A DNA stretch of 64,000 nt from Bradyrhizobium archetypum (GTDB lineage Bacteria; Pseudomonadota; Alphaproteobacteria; Rhizobiales; Xanthobacteraceae), in assembly GCF_013114835.1 (NCBI RefSeq), contig NZ_JAAVLW010000009.1, positions 186,001 through 250,000 of the forward strand, given 5' to 3'. Below, in pieces: positions 24,893 to 33,864 of the stretch. The notes under the pieces were generated by a model. It did not search any database. It was not told where the DNA came from and was given only the letters and a program-made list of their open reading frames with translations. The translations under genes and the position numbers were made by a program. Numbering within the stretch: position 1 is the stretch's first letter; each line of letters opens with the position of its first letter.

Positions 24893-25726
24893 ATGAATCC
24901 AGCCCAGAAGGCGCTCTGGTACATCGAAAGTCATCTCGCCGGGACGCTGACGCTCGACGAGATCGCCAACATTGCCGGCGTCTCGCGCTTTCATCTGGTG
25001 CGGGCGTTTGCCGCGGCAACCGGTCTTTCGGTGATGCGCTACGTGCGCGCCCGCAGGCTCAGCAAGGCGGCGCGTGCGCTGGCTGCCGGTGCGCCCGACA
25101 TCCTAGGCCTCGCGCTGGATGCGGACTACAGTTCTCACGAAGCTTTCACCCGCGCGTTCCGCGACCATTTCGGCACAACGCCAGAAGTAGTCCGCGCCGC
25201 AACGTGCCTCGATCAACTCAAGCTTCAGGAGCCCATCATGATGGATTCAACCTTGCTCGATACGCTCAAGCCACCGCGCTTCGAAACTTCCAAACCGTTG
25301 CTGATCGCCGGCATCGGTGAGCGCTGCACGCACGAAAACGGCGGCGCCGGCATTCCGAATCAGTGGCAGAAGTTTCACCAAACCGTCGACGACATCCCGA
25401 ACCGGATCGGAAAAGTGGCCTACGGCGTCTGCTGCAACGGCGACGATTCTGGTTTCGATTACATCGCCGGGGTCGAGGTTTCCGACTTTTCGGACCTGCC
25501 GCGCGAGTTTTCGCGCGTGCGGATTCCCGAAGCGAAATACGCCGTGTTCACCCACTCAGAGCACATCTCGGCCATTCGCCGCACCGTCAACACGATCTGG
25601 AATCACTGGCTGCCGACGTCAGGCATGAAGGCGGCAGATGCGCCGAGCTTCGAGCGCTACGACGAGAAGTTCGATCCCGCCACCGGCAATGGCGGGCTGG
25701 AGATATGGATCCCGGTCCACGGATGA
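24893..25726 (+). CDS. AraC-family regulator with GyrI-like effector domain
   Basis: A 277-residue protein with the DNA-binding domain first. Residues 1-105 carry two helix-turn-helix units (TLDEIANIAGVSRFHLVRAF; LALDADYSSHEAFTRAFRDH). Residues 125-277 form a GyrI-like ligand-binding domain (FVFTHSEHISAI-type strand near 218, ending GGLEIWIPV). This order occurs in Rob-like multidrug regulators. It starts 122 bases from the divergent enolase-superfamily gene and may regulate it. Confidence 0.9.
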   Translation: MNPAQKALWYIESHLAGTLTLDEIANIAGVSRFHLVRAFAAATGLSVMRYVRARRLSKAARALAAGAPDILGLALDADYSSHEAFTRAFRDHFGTTPEVVRAATCLDQLKLQEPIMMDSTLLDTLKPPRFETSKPLLIAGIGERCTHENGGAGIPNQWQKFHQTVDDIPNRIGKVAYGVCCNGDDSGFDYIAGVEVSDFSDLPREFSRVRIPEAKYAVFTHSEHISAIRRTVNTIWNHWLPTSGMKAADAPSFERYDEKFDPATGNGGLEIWIPVHG

Positions 25727-25879
25727 TCGCTGTCGCAATGCTGCCCTGCGCCAAGCAATCGCCCGGGGTTGCTTGGCAAGCGATGGCGGCTTTGCCATAA
25801 CAGCGCGGAACGAAAATGTTGCGCGTGGGGACATCGGTTTTGCAAATCCGCCTGCGCCGAAGAAAAGCCGGGAGGATTC

Positions 25880-26806
25880 ATGGCCGATATCCGCATTCTC
25901 GCTACCGACCTGGAATTTCCGGAGGGGCCGGTGGCGATGCCCGACGGCTCTGTGGTGCTAGTCGAAATCCGCGGCAAACGGCTGACGCGGGTTTATCCCG
26001 ACGGGCGGAAAGAGATTGTCGCGCAAATCCCCGGCGGCCCGAATGGCGCAGCCCTCGGCCCCGACGGCAAGATGTACATCTGCAACAATGGCGGCTTTTC
26101 CTGGATCCCGACCCGCAACATGATCATGCCGGGGCCGCAGCCGGACGACTATCTCGGCGGCTCGATCCAGCGCGTCGATCTGCAGAGCGGCAAGGTCGAG
26201 ACCGTCGTCGACAAATGCGGCGAGCATGGCTTACGCGGGCCGAACGATCTGGTGTTCGACAGGCATGGCGGGCTCTGGTTCTCCGATCTCGGCAAGCGCC
26301 GTGCCCGCGAGATGGATGTCGGAGGTATGTATTATCTCAAGCCCGACATGAAGGAGATCGCCGAGGTCGTGCATGGCGTGCTGCCCGCCAACGGCATTGG
26401 GCTCTCGCCCGACGAGCATACCGTCTACATTGCGGAAACGCCGACCGCGCGGCTGTGGGCCTACGATCTTTCCGAGCCCGGCACGCTGAAGCCGCGCGAC
26501 GTGATTTATCGCGGCGAACGCGGCAAGCCGATCGCAGGGCTCGGCGGCTACCAGATGTTCGACTCACTGGCAGTGGAGGCGAACGGCAATATCTGCGTGG
26601 CGACGCTGGTCTCCGGCTGCATCTCGGTGATCGCGCCCGACGGCACGCTGATCGAGCAGGTGCCGACCGGCGACCGCGTCACCACCAATATCGCCTTCGG
26701 TGGACCAGAGCTGAAGACGGCGTACATCACGCTCTCGGGCAAGGGCGAGCTGATCGCGATGGACTGGGCGCGGCCGGGACTTCCGCTGAACTTTTTGAAC
26801 AAGTGA
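25880..26806 (+). CDS. SMP-30/gluconolactonase-family protein
   Basis: A 308-residue cytoplasmic six-bladed propeller related to lactonases. Typical stretches are FPEGPVAMPDGSVVLVEIRG (with the metal-binding Glu), GGPNGAALGPDGKMYICNNG, GPNDLVFDRHGGLWFSD and NGIGLSPDEHTVYIAET. The start at 25880 follows GGGAGGATTC. Neighbouring GMC oxidoreductase and enolase-family genes fit a sugar-acid or lactone pathway, but the substrate is not evident. Confidence 0.92.
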   Translation: MADIRILATDLEFPEGPVAMPDGSVVLVEIRGKRLTRVYPDGRKEIVAQIPGGPNGAALGPDGKMYICNNGGFSWIPTRNMIMPGPQPDDYLGGSIQRVDLQSGKVETVVDKCGEHGLRGPNDLVFDRHGGLWFSDLGKRRAREMDVGGMYYLKPDMKEIAEVVHGVLPANGIGLSPDEHTVYIAETPTARLWAYDLSEPGTLKPRDVIYRGERGKPIAGLGGYQMFDSLAVEANGNICVATLVSGCISVIAPDGTLIEQVPTGDRVTTNIAFGGPELKTAYITLSGKGELIAMDWARPGLPLNFLNK

Positions 26807-26814
26807 ACCGTCCA

Positions 26815-26899
26815 CGTCATTGCGAGCGAAGCGAAGCAATCCATGCCACCATACGGGGATAGATGGATTGCTTCGTCGCTGTCGCTCCTCGCAAAGACG
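26815..26899. repeat. Palindromic repeat, family A copy 3
   Basis: CGTCATTGCGAGCGAAGCG faces CTCCTCGCAAAGACG. It begins 8 bases after the SMP-30 stop and ends 21 bases before the next ATG, as in the other two full copies. Confidence 0.9.
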
Positions 26900-26920
26900 G
26901 TGGAAAGAGCGGAGTAGAGA

Positions 26921-27514
26921 ATGGCCTTTCTTGAACCGGTTACCCTTCGCGGCGAGCGCGCGCGGCTGGAACCCTTGTCGCATGATCACATCGATGGCCT
27001 GGTGGAAGCGGTGAGGGACGGCGAGTTGTGGAAGCTCTGGTACACGTTCATTCCGACAGCCGAAAACATGAAAAAGGAGATCGACCGCCGGCTCGGCCTA
27101 TTCGCGGCCGGCACGATGCTGCCGTTCACGGTGTTCGGTGCCGACGGCAAGGTCGCGGGCATGACGACCTATATGAACGTCGACGCACCCAACCGCCGCG
27201 TCGAGATCGGCTCCACCTGGTACGCCAAGCGCGTGCAGCGCAGCGCGCTCAATACGCAGTGCAAATTGCTGCTGCTGACGCATGCCTTCGAGAAGCTGGA
27301 CTGCATTGCGGTAGAGTTCCGCACGCATTTCTTCAACCATCAGAGCCGGCGCGGCATCGAGCGCCTCGGCGCCAAGCAGGATGGTATCCTGAGAAGCCAC
27401 CAGATCGCGCCGAACGGCACATTGCGCGACACCGTGGTTTACAGCATCATTGCCAGCGAATGGCCGACGGTGAAGGCGCATCTCACCTATCAACTCAACG
27501 ACAAGCCGCGGTAA
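26921..27514 (+). CDS. GNAT acetyltransferase, RimJ/RimL-like
   Basis: A 197-residue cytoplasmic protein of the RimJ/RimL branch (LRGERARLEPLSHDHIDGL, RRVEIGSTWYAKRVQRSALN, LLTHAFEKLDCIAVEFRTHF, NHQSRRGIERLGAKQDGILR). The acceptor is unknown. It is followed by the GMC oxidoreductase 26 bases downstream, so the two probably share a transcript. Confidence 0.9.
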   Translation: MAFLEPVTLRGERARLEPLSHDHIDGLVEAVRDGELWKLWYTFIPTAENMKKEIDRRLGLFAAGTMLPFTVFGADGKVAGMTTYMNVDAPNRRVEIGSTWYAKRVQRSALNTQCKLLLLTHAFEKLDCIAVEFRTHFFNHQSRRGIERLGAKQDGILRSHQIAPNGTLRDTVVYSIIASEWPTVKAHLTYQLNDKPR

Positions 27515-27540
27515 GTAAAGCCGCGCCAGAAAAAGAGACG

Positions 27541-29184
27541 ATGGAAACGTTCGATTACGTGATTATCGGCGCGGGCTCTGCGGGCAGCGTGCTCGCCAAC
27601 CGCCTCAGTGAAGATTCCAATACCCGCATCTGCGTGCTCGAAGCGGGCGGCAAGGACTGGCATCCCTACATCCATCTGCCGGCCGGCTTCATCAAGACGT
27701 TCCACATGAAGAGCGTCAACTGGGCCTACAGCCAGGAGCCGGGCCCATGGACCGGCGGGCGCAGCATCTACGCGCCGCGTGGCAAGACGCTCGGCGGCTC
27801 GTCGTCGATCAACGGCCATATCTATAATCGCGGCCAGCGCCAGGATTTCGACACCTGGGCGCAGCTAGGCAATCGCGGCTGGGGCTATCCGGACGTGCTG
27901 CCCTATTTCAAGCGGCTGGAATGCCGCGTCGGCGAGTGCGACGAGACCTATCGCGGCCGCGAAGGCAGTCTCACCGTCACCACGATGGACTGGAAGGATC
28001 CGCTCTGCGAGGCCTTCATGGAGGGCGCCGTCAGCCTCGGGATTCCGCGCAATCCCGACTATAACGCCGAAACCCAGGAGGGCGTGTCCTACTGCCAGCG
28101 CACCATTCAGAATGGGTTGCGCATGAGCGCGGCCAAGGCGTTCCTGCATCCGGCGCGGAAGCGGGGCAATGTCGATGTGCGGACGCATGCACATGTCACC
28201 AACATCATCTTCGAGGGCAAACGCGCGATCGGTGTGCGTTACCTCAGGGGTGGCAAGGGCGGCACGCCGGTCGAGGTGCGCGCCAACAAGGAAGTCATTC
28301 TTTCGGGCGGCGCCTACAACTCACCGCAGGTACTGCAATTGTCCGGCGTCGGCTCGCCGGAACTGTTGCAATCGCACGGCATCGAGGTCCGTCACGCGCT
28401 GCCGGGCGTCGGCGAAGGCCTGCAGGATCATTACGCGCCGCGTTCGGTTGCGCGCGTCAAGAACATCAGGACCATCAACGAACTGCGGCGCGGCCTGAGC
28501 CTTTGGGTCGAGGCCTTGAAATGGGCGACGACACGGCGCGGCCTGCTCTCGCTGTCGCCGACCATGGTCTATTGCTTCTGGCATTCCGGCGAGACCACCG
28601 AGAGCTCCGATCTGCAGCTCACCTTCACACCGGCCAGCTACAAGGAAGGCGTGCAGGGCGAGCTCGAGGACGAGCCCGGCATGACGGTGGCCTCATGGCA
28701 GCAGCGCCCGGAGAGCCGCGGCTATGTCCGGATCCGCTCGGCCGATCCGTTCGCGGCGCCGATTATCCAGACCAATTATCTGGTGGAAGAGATCGACCGC
28801 CGCGTCGTCGTCGCCGGCATGAAGCTGGCGCGCCGGCTGCTCGCGTCCAAGCCGCTCGCGCCCTATTACGCCTATGAGGATTTCCCGGGGCCGAAGGTGC
28901 AGAGCGATGACGAATTCTTGGCCGCCGCCACCGAGCGCGGCACCACCACGTTCCATCCCGGCTGCACCTGCCGCATGGGACCGGCGGATGCCAAATGGGC
29001 CGTGGTCGACGATCAGTTGCGCGTGCACGGATTGCAGGGCCTTCGTGTCGTCGATGCCTCGATCATGCCGCGCATGATCTCCGCCAATCTCAACGCTTCG
29101 ACGCTGATGATCGCCGACAAGGCCTCCGACATGATCCGCGGCAAGACCGCGCTGGAAGCGGTCAGATTCCCGGTGTCGGCCTAG
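27541..29184 (+). CDS. GMC-family FAD oxidoreductase (choline/alcohol dehydrogenase type)
   Basis: A 547-residue flavoprotein. The N-terminal FAD fold reads YVIIGAGSAGSVLANRLSED with LEAG; the GMC signature PRGKTLGGSSSINGHIYNRG follows near residue 80; the second signature is SGGAYNSPQVLQLSGVG. The C-terminal catalytic region has HPGCTCRMG and SANLNASTLMIADKASDMI. Such enzymes oxidise alcohols, passing electrons to quinone or oxygen. The substrate is not evident. No signal peptide is present. Confidence 0.95.
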   Translation: METFDYVIIGAGSAGSVLANRLSEDSNTRICVLEAGGKDWHPYIHLPAGFIKTFHMKSVNWAYSQEPGPWTGGRSIYAPRGKTLGGSSSINGHIYNRGQRQDFDTWAQLGNRGWGYPDVLPYFKRLECRVGECDETYRGREGSLTVTTMDWKDPLCEAFMEGAVSLGIPRNPDYNAETQEGVSYCQRTIQNGLRMSAAKAFLHPARKRGNVDVRTHAHVTNIIFEGKRAIGVRYLRGGKGGTPVEVRANKEVILSGGAYNSPQVLQLSGVGSPELLQSHGIEVRHALPGVGEGLQDHYAPRSVARVKNIRTINELRRGLSLWVEALKWATTRRGLLSLSPTMVYCFWHSGETTESSDLQLTFTPASYKEGVQGELEDEPGMTVASWQQRPESRGYVRIRSADPFAAPIIQTNYLVEEIDRRVVVAGMKLARRLLASKPLAPYYAYEDFPGPKVQSDDEFLAAATERGTTTFHPGCTCRMGPADAKWAVVDDQLRVHGLQGLRVVDASIMPRMISANLNASTLMIADKASDMIRGKTALEAVRFPVSA

Positions 29185-29200
29185 CATTGGCGCGAGGAGC

Positions 29201-29611
29201 ATGGCGTTCGCGATCAAGGCCGAAATTTCCGATCTGCGGCCGAAGACGTTCGCGTTGTCAGCGCAAAAGACCATGTATGGCGGCAAGCATATCGCCGAAG
29301 GCGACAAGGTTTTCGTGTTTGCGAGCGAGAACGAGGGCGGGCAGGGCCTTGTCGCGCGCGGCATTGTCATTTCAGCCAAAGCGATCGCCAGGAAGCGCGG
29401 CATCACCAGGCAAACACCACGTGTGAGCGTCACCATCAGACGCACCGCGCTCGCGAAGCGGCGGCTGGGGCGGAGCGAGCTCAAGCATTTCACCGACTGG
29501 AATGACGGCCAGCCCGGCACCGAGCTCAATTTCAAGTTCTATCGTCAGGCAACGAACAAGATCGCCGGCATCTCGGACGAAGCGGCGGCGTTCCTCGACG
29601 AATTCTTCTAG
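29201..29611 (+). CDS. Conserved hypothetical protein, possible PUA/EVE-like fold
   Basis: A 136-residue cytoplasmic basic protein starting 16 bases after the GMC stop with a GAGGAG site. The middle, IAEGDKVFVFASENEGGQGLVARGIVIS, resembles the beta-rich core of PUA-like domains (EVE, ASCH), which bind modified bases or RNA. This is a weak resemblance, so the function is left open. It may be co-transcribed with the GMC gene. Confidence 0.65.
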   Translation: MAFAIKAEISDLRPKTFALSAQKTMYGGKHIAEGDKVFVFASENEGGQGLVARGIVISAKAIARKRGITRQTPRVSVTIRRTALAKRRLGRSELKHFTDWNDGQPGTELNFKFYRQATNKIAGISDEAAAFLDEFF

Positions 29612-29692
29612 GGGCGCGTGGGCTCATAAGGCGTGGCGTTCGGCCATGGCACCATCGATCCAATAGGCTCGGGTTCCAGCATGTCTCATATA

Positions 29693-29745
29693 TGCCGCAC
29701 TGTAGACCTATCCTTCGAACGTGTCTGATCTGCCGCACTGTAGAC
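29693..29745. repeat. Imperfect direct repeat pair
   Basis: TGCCGCACTGTAGAC occurs identically at 29693-29707 and 29731-29745, 38 bases apart, each followed by a T-A-T and preceded by TGTCT(C/G)AT. It lies in the 220-base gap ahead of the small secreted GKTP-repeat protein and could be a pair of regulator sites or a recent duplication. Confidence 0.6.
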
Positions 29746-29832
29746 GTATTCCGACGGTCATGCTCATGGCGGGTCTGAGGGAACGCGAAGCGGTTTACTG
29801 CCTTGTTTCGTCTAACCTGGAGAAAAAGCACG

Positions 29833-30024
29833 GTGAAGAAAATTGTGATTATTGCGGGCGCGACGCTTGCCGTGGTGACTGCCGCTGGCGCTGCCGACAT
29901 TCCGCGCGCACAGCCCGTCTATCAGCAGGCCCAAATCGGCAAGATGCCGATTGGCAAGACCCCAATTGGAAAGACCCCAGTCGGCAAGACGCCCGTCGCG
30001 CCGCGGCCCTATGTGCGGTACTAA
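29833..30024 (+). CDS. Small exported GKTP-repeat protein
   Basis: A 63-residue product from a GTG start with GGAG upstream. A signal peptide (TLAVVTAAGAAD) is followed by a tandem five-residue repeat, PIGK-TPIGK-TPVGK-TPV, and a PRPYVRY end. The mature part is basic and Pro/Gly rich with no cysteine. An ATG at 29803 would add ten residues ahead of the signal segment. Function unknown; similar low-complexity exported proteins are known to me from Bradyrhizobium. Confidence 0.6.
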   Translation: MKKIVIIAGATLAVVTAAGAADIPRAQPVYQQAQIGKMPIGKTPIGKTPVGKTPVAPRPYVRY

Positions 30025-30071
30025 GGTCTCGCTGAATCCGACCTTTATCGTCGACAGTTGAAGGGCGAAGC

Positions 30072-30779
30072 GTGGCAAATAGGCCGAAGAGGTTAGGGCT
30101 GTGCTTGCTTGCGGGATTCGCACTCGCTGTCTTGCTCGAGTGCAAAATTCAATCAGCTTCTGCACACGAGACGGACAATCGCGCCCGCTCGGAACGTTTC
30201 ATTTCCCAGAAACCGGAGGTCCACAAGCGCACCGCCGCCGCGAATGCGCTTGCCTCCAGTGAGGCGCCCATTGAGTCCAAACCGGCGCCTGTATCGACTC
30301 GAAAGGCGGGATCGAGATCGGCAAAGGGCCCGTACTACGTCGATTTCAGAGCCAGGACGGCGGCGAGCTGGGGACATGCTTTCGTCTGGTTCGGGAAGAC
30401 AAGTGAGCGAGCCGTTGAAGTCGCAGGCCTTACCCCTGCGGGAGACACCGCGGCTTATATACTTGGTCATTTGACGTGGGTGCCGTCCGAGACCACGGCG
30501 AGCTATGGCGATCTTGATCCGCAATACTTGACCGCTAGTTACCGGGTTTACTTGAACGGGCCGGACGCAAAAAGGGTTTTCGCATACATCAAGAGATTAC
30601 AGGCGAGCTCACCGGTCTGGAACGCCGAAACAACCAATTGCACTGCGTTTATCGGCAGCATCGCGGAGTTCATGGGATTGAAAGTTCCTCACCGCTGGCA
30701 GCGCCCTGAGGAGTACGTCAACAATCTCAAGGCGATGAATGGCGGGCGCCAGATAGTCCACCTGGCGTCAGAGCAATAG
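30072..30779 (+). CDS. Exported protein with conserved-looking His and Cys (papain-like candidate)
   Basis: A 235-residue protein from a GTG start. A signal peptide (residues about 8-32, ending QSASAHE) precedes a basic low-complexity linker up to residue 95. The C-terminal domain has WGHAFVWFGK first and TTNCTAFIGSIAEFMGLKVP later. A His before a Cys-N-type helix recalls permuted papain-like (NlpC-type) folds, but I cannot assign a family. It follows the GKTP-repeat gene by 47 bases on the same strand. Confidence 0.65.
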   Translation: MANRPKRLGLCLLAGFALAVLLECKIQSASAHETDNRARSERFISQKPEVHKRTAAANALASSEAPIESKPAPVSTRKAGSRSAKGPYYVDFRARTAASWGHAFVWFGKTSERAVEVAGLTPAGDTAAYILGHLTWVPSETTASYGDLDPQYLTASYRVYLNGPDAKRVFAYIKRLQASSPVWNAETTNCTAFIGSIAEFMGLKVPHRWQRPEEYVNNLKAMNGGRQIVHLASEQ

Positions 30780-30827
30780 CTCGCATTCGTCCTTCCCGCC
30801 CTGGCGCGACCGCGCCCAATCCAGGTG

Positions 30828-31808
30828 CTAGACAGCCTCAGCCCGATACAACGTATCGATTGTCACAACGCCGATCGCCCGCGACACACAGGGACAGATC
30901 TTGCGGTTGTCCTGCTTCTGCTGGTCGCTGAAGAACACGTCGCGATGGTCGATCTCGCCCTCGACGGCGACGACGTCGACGGCGCAGACACCGCATTCGC
31001 CGCGCTGGCAGTCTGAGATCACCTCGAAGCCGGCGCCGTTCAGTGCGTCGAGCATCGAGCTGTTCTGCGGCACCACCAGTTCGGTGTCCATATCCTTCAG
31101 CCGCACGCGGAATTCCGCGGTCGGTTTCAACCCGCTGGAGCCGAAGGTCTCGTAGCGGAGATCGGCGGGCGCTCTACCTGCCTCGTTCCAGGCGCGCCGC
31201 GCAGCTTCCAGCATCCGCATCGGCCCGCAAATGACGGCGACAGCGTCGTCCGGCAGGGCGCGGAAGGTGGCTTCGAGATGGAGCCGCGCGCCTTCATCGG
31301 AGGCGTAGACGTTCAGCCGATCGCCGAGCAGCGTTGAGAGCTCGTCGAGGAAGGCGGCATCGCCGCGCGATTTCACGGCATAGTGCAGGGCAGCGTCGAT
31401 ATTCGTGCGGCGGAGCGCGGCCGCGATACTAACGATCGGCGTGATGCCGATGCCGCCGGCGATCAGGCAATAGCTTTTGCGGCTCCAGTCGATGTCGAGC
31501 AGCGAGGTCGGATTGGTCGCCTCAACCCGCGCGCCTTCTTGCAAATTCCACATGCCGCGCGAGCCGCCGCGGCTGTCCGGCGCCAGCCGCACCGCGATCC
31601 GATAAGTGGCTGCATCGCCGTTCTCCACCAGCGAATAGGAGCGCCGCGCCGGCTGCCCGTCGATCAGCAGGGAGACGGTGATATGGCTGCCGGGCGGGTA
31701 GGGCGCGATACGGCCGGTCTCGGGACGCAGGCGGAATTCGCGGATCGTCGGCGTCACGTCGCGGATCGTCTCGATAGTGCACCAGCTCCATTGCTCGGCA
31801 AAACGCAT
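30828..31808 (-). CDS. Oxygenase reductase, PDR/VanB family
   Basis: A 326-residue cytoplasmic reductase with three domains: a flavin-binding barrel (RRSYSLVENGD near residue 55), an NAD-binding domain (CLIAGGIGITPIVSIAAAL, VICGPMRMLEAAR) and a C-terminal plant-type [2Fe-2S] ferredoxin with CQRGECGVC and a later Cys near KICPC. It passes electrons from NADH to a Rieske oxygenase. It lies eight bases after the GntR gene, which follows the oxygenase alpha subunit, so all three are one leftward operon. Confidence 0.94.
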   Translation of the reverse strand: MRFAEQWSWCTIETIRDVTPTIREFRLRPETGRIAPYPPGSHITVSLLIDGQPARRSYSLVENGDAATYRIAVRLAPDSRGGSRGMWNLQEGARVEATNPTSLLDIDWSRKSYCLIAGGIGITPIVSIAAALRRTNIDAALHYAVKSRGDAAFLDELSTLLGDRLNVYASDEGARLHLEATFRALPDDAVAVICGPMRMLEAARRAWNEAGRAPADLRYETFGSSGLKPTAEFRVRLKDMDTELVVPQNSSMLDALNGAGFEVISDCQRGECGVCAVDVVAVEGEIDHRDVFFSDQQKQDNRKICPCVSRAIGVVTIDTLYRAEAV

Positions 31809-31816
31809 GGGCGATC

Positions 31817-32569
31817 CTATTCGGCTGACGATTTGAGCAGAGCGAGCGCCGGCAATAGGTCGAGATGCGTGCGGTTGCGGATCGCCAGCCGCAGATTGCG
31901 CGCCGCAAGCCGCGAATGCTCGCGCATCACGGCTTCGGCCCGTGCGCCCTCGCGGTTCTCGATCGCATCGACCACGATGCGGTGATGGTCCTGCCCGATC
32001 AGCAGGATCTGATGCGCCTCCGGCAGCGCCGACTGCGCCATCACGAACGCGCTTGGTGAGGCGAATGGCAGTGCGGAAACGCGGTCAATTTCACGGATCA
32101 ACGGCGCGCTGGCGGATAGCTCGTTGAGTAGCGCGTGGAAGCGCGCGTTCATTGTCACGTAAGCCGAAAACGCCTCGACCGAGATCGGATCCTGACGCAC
32201 CAGTTGGTCGAGATCGCCCAGGCATTCCTTGAGCGGCTCGAGGCTGCGCGCACTGACGCCCCGCTCGGCGGCGAAGCGGGCGGCAAGGCCCTCCAGCGTG
32301 CCGCGCAATTCGATCGAATCCAGAATGTCGCGCTCGGTGAATGCCTTCACCATGAAGCCGCCGGAGGGGATCGCCTGCAGCAGGCCCTCATCCTCCAGCC
32401 GCACCAGCGCCAGCCGCACCGGCGTCCGCGACACGCCGGTGATATCGACTGCCTGCAATTCGGATATGCGTTCGCCCGGGCGCAGCCGTCCGGACAGGAT
32501 CATATCTCGCAATGCGAGCTGCGCGCGCACGGTCTGCGAGACGGAGCGTTCGGCGTCGCGCTCGCTCAT
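31817..32569 (-). CDS. GntR-family (FadR-type) regulator
   Basis: A 250-residue protein with an N-terminal winged helix (LRDMILSGRLRPGERISELQ, GVSRTPVRLALVRLEDEGLL) and an all-helical FCD ligand domain with metal-binding His residues (MNARFHALL, DHHRIVDAI, REHSRLA). It lies between the oxygenase and reductase genes, four bases after the former, as vanR-type repressors often do. A matching palindrome lies ahead of the operon at 33651-33660. It probably represses the operon until an aromatic inducer binds. Confidence 0.93.
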   Translation of the reverse strand: MSERDAERSVSQTVRAQLALRDMILSGRLRPGERISELQAVDITGVSRTPVRLALVRLEDEGLLQAIPSGGFMVKAFTERDILDSIELRGTLEGLAARFAAERGVSARSLEPLKECLGDLDQLVRQDPISVEAFSAYVTMNARFHALLNELSASAPLIREIDRVSALPFASPSAFVMAQSALPEAHQILLIGQDHHRIVVDAIENREGARAEAVMREHSRLAARNLRLAIRNRTHLDLLPALALLKSSAE

Positions 32570-32573
32570 GTTC

Positions 32574-33623
32574 TTACTCCGCGGCCTGCATGGCCTGCGG
32601 CGCGGTCTCGCGCGCGACCATGCGATCGATCACGCGCCGCGCCCACATTGCGCCGGCGTCGATGTTGAGGTTGTAGAAGGTGCGGTCCGGGTTCTCGTCC
32701 ATCGCGCGCTGCTGCGCTTCGAGGATCAGTTCGTCCTCGCGGAAGATGTTGGAAACGCCTTCACGGATCTCGGTGGTCAGCCGCTGCTCGGAGATCCGGT
32801 AGTTGCGGACGAACGCCCAGAAATAGTGGCAGGTGGTTGCGGTCTCCGGCGTCATGGTGTTGAGCACGAAGCCGTTGACGCCCTGCGAACGGTCGCCTTC
32901 CGGCGCGCCGGTGCCGGCAGGCGCAACGCCGACGTCGATATTGACGGTGCCGGGCGCCTGGAAGTGGATGATCTGCCAGCGGTCGACCGGCCCTTGTTTT
33001 TGCAATTGCGCGGCCCAGAACGGTGGCGCCTCGATCCCTTTCATCCAGCGCGTCACCGTCACGGTCTTGTCGCCATGGGTGACATCGAACGGGGCTTCGG
33101 CGACATGATCATTGCCGATGCTGGAGCCGTGCACGAAGGTCTCGTGGGTAAGATCCATCAGGTTGTCGACCACCAGGCGATAGTCGCACTTAACATGGAT
33201 GGTCTTGCCGTCGCCGGCCCAGGCCGGATCGTCGTTCCAATGCATGTCCGGCACCAGCGCCGGATCGGCCAGCGCCGGATCGCCCATCCATAGCCAGATG
33301 AAGCGGTGGCGTTCGACGACGGGATAAGAGCGCACGCAGGCGGACGGGTTGATGGTGTCCTGCGAGGGCATGTAGGTGCAGCGGCCCTGCGCGTTGAACT
33401 TCAGCCCGTGATAGCCGCAGACGACGGTGTCGCCGTCGAGCCGTCCCTTCGAGAGCGGCACCAGGCGGTGCCAGCAGGCGTCCTCCAGCGCACACACACG
33501 CCCATTGGACTGGCGGTACATCACGACATGCTTGCCGCAGATCGTGCGCGGAAACAGCGCGTGCTTGATGTCGGCATCCCAAGCGGCGGCGTACCAGGCA
33601 TTGAGCGGGAATGAGGACGGCAT
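32574..33623 (-). CDS. Rieske oxygenase alpha subunit, VanA-like
   Basis: A 349-residue cytoplasmic oxygenase of the O-demethylase type. The Rieske cluster ligands are Cys50/His52 (CWH) and Cys69/His72 (CGYH). The mononuclear iron site is in DNLMDLTHETFVH, with His160 and His165. With the VanB-like reductase it should hydroxylate a methoxyl or ring carbon. Vanillate is the best-known substrate, but a different aryl methyl ether or steroid-like ring is possible. First gene of the operon. Confidence 0.93.
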   Translation of the reverse strand: MPSSFPLNAWYAAAWDADIKHALFPRTICGKHVVMYRQSNGRVCALEDACWHRLVPLSKGRLDGDTVVCGYHGLKFNAQGRCTYMPSQDTINPSACVRSYPVVERHRFIWLWMGDPALADPALVPDMHWNDDPAWAGDGKTIHVKCDYRLVVDNLMDLTHETFVHGSSIGNDHVAEAPFDVTHGDKTVTVTRWMKGIEAPPFWAAQLQKQGPVDRWQIIHFQAPGTVNIDVGVAPAGTGAPEGDRSQGVNGFVLNTMTPETATTCHYFWAFVRNYRISEQRLTTEIREGVSNIFREDELILEAQQRAMDENPDRTFYNLNIDAGAMWARRVIDRMVARETAPQAMQAAE

Positions 33624-33650
33624 AGCTGCACTCCATGTGCTGAGTGCATC

Positions 33651-33660
33651 ATGTATACAT
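33651..33660. promoter_or_regulatory. Palindromic operator candidate for the GntR repressor
   Basis: ATGTATACAT is a perfect ten-base palindrome 28 bases ahead of the oxygenase start, in an AT-rich stretch. It contains the GT-N-AC-type core that FadR-subfamily regulators recognise (TGTATACA). It is the only such site I see near the operon. Confidence 0.6.
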
Positions 33661-33864
33661 TATGTGCCTGTTTATGGCAAATATGCCGAAGTAACGGTGC
33701 TAAAATACCATAAAAGTATACTGATTCTCTGTGAAATGGCTCATTTGGCTCGCATTGCTTAGCCGTCACCTGATGGACGATCGAAGTGCAGCGATCGGCA
33801 ATGAACGAATCGGCTGGGACAATCGATATCCGGAAACCGCACTAATGCGATGAAAGGAGGCACG

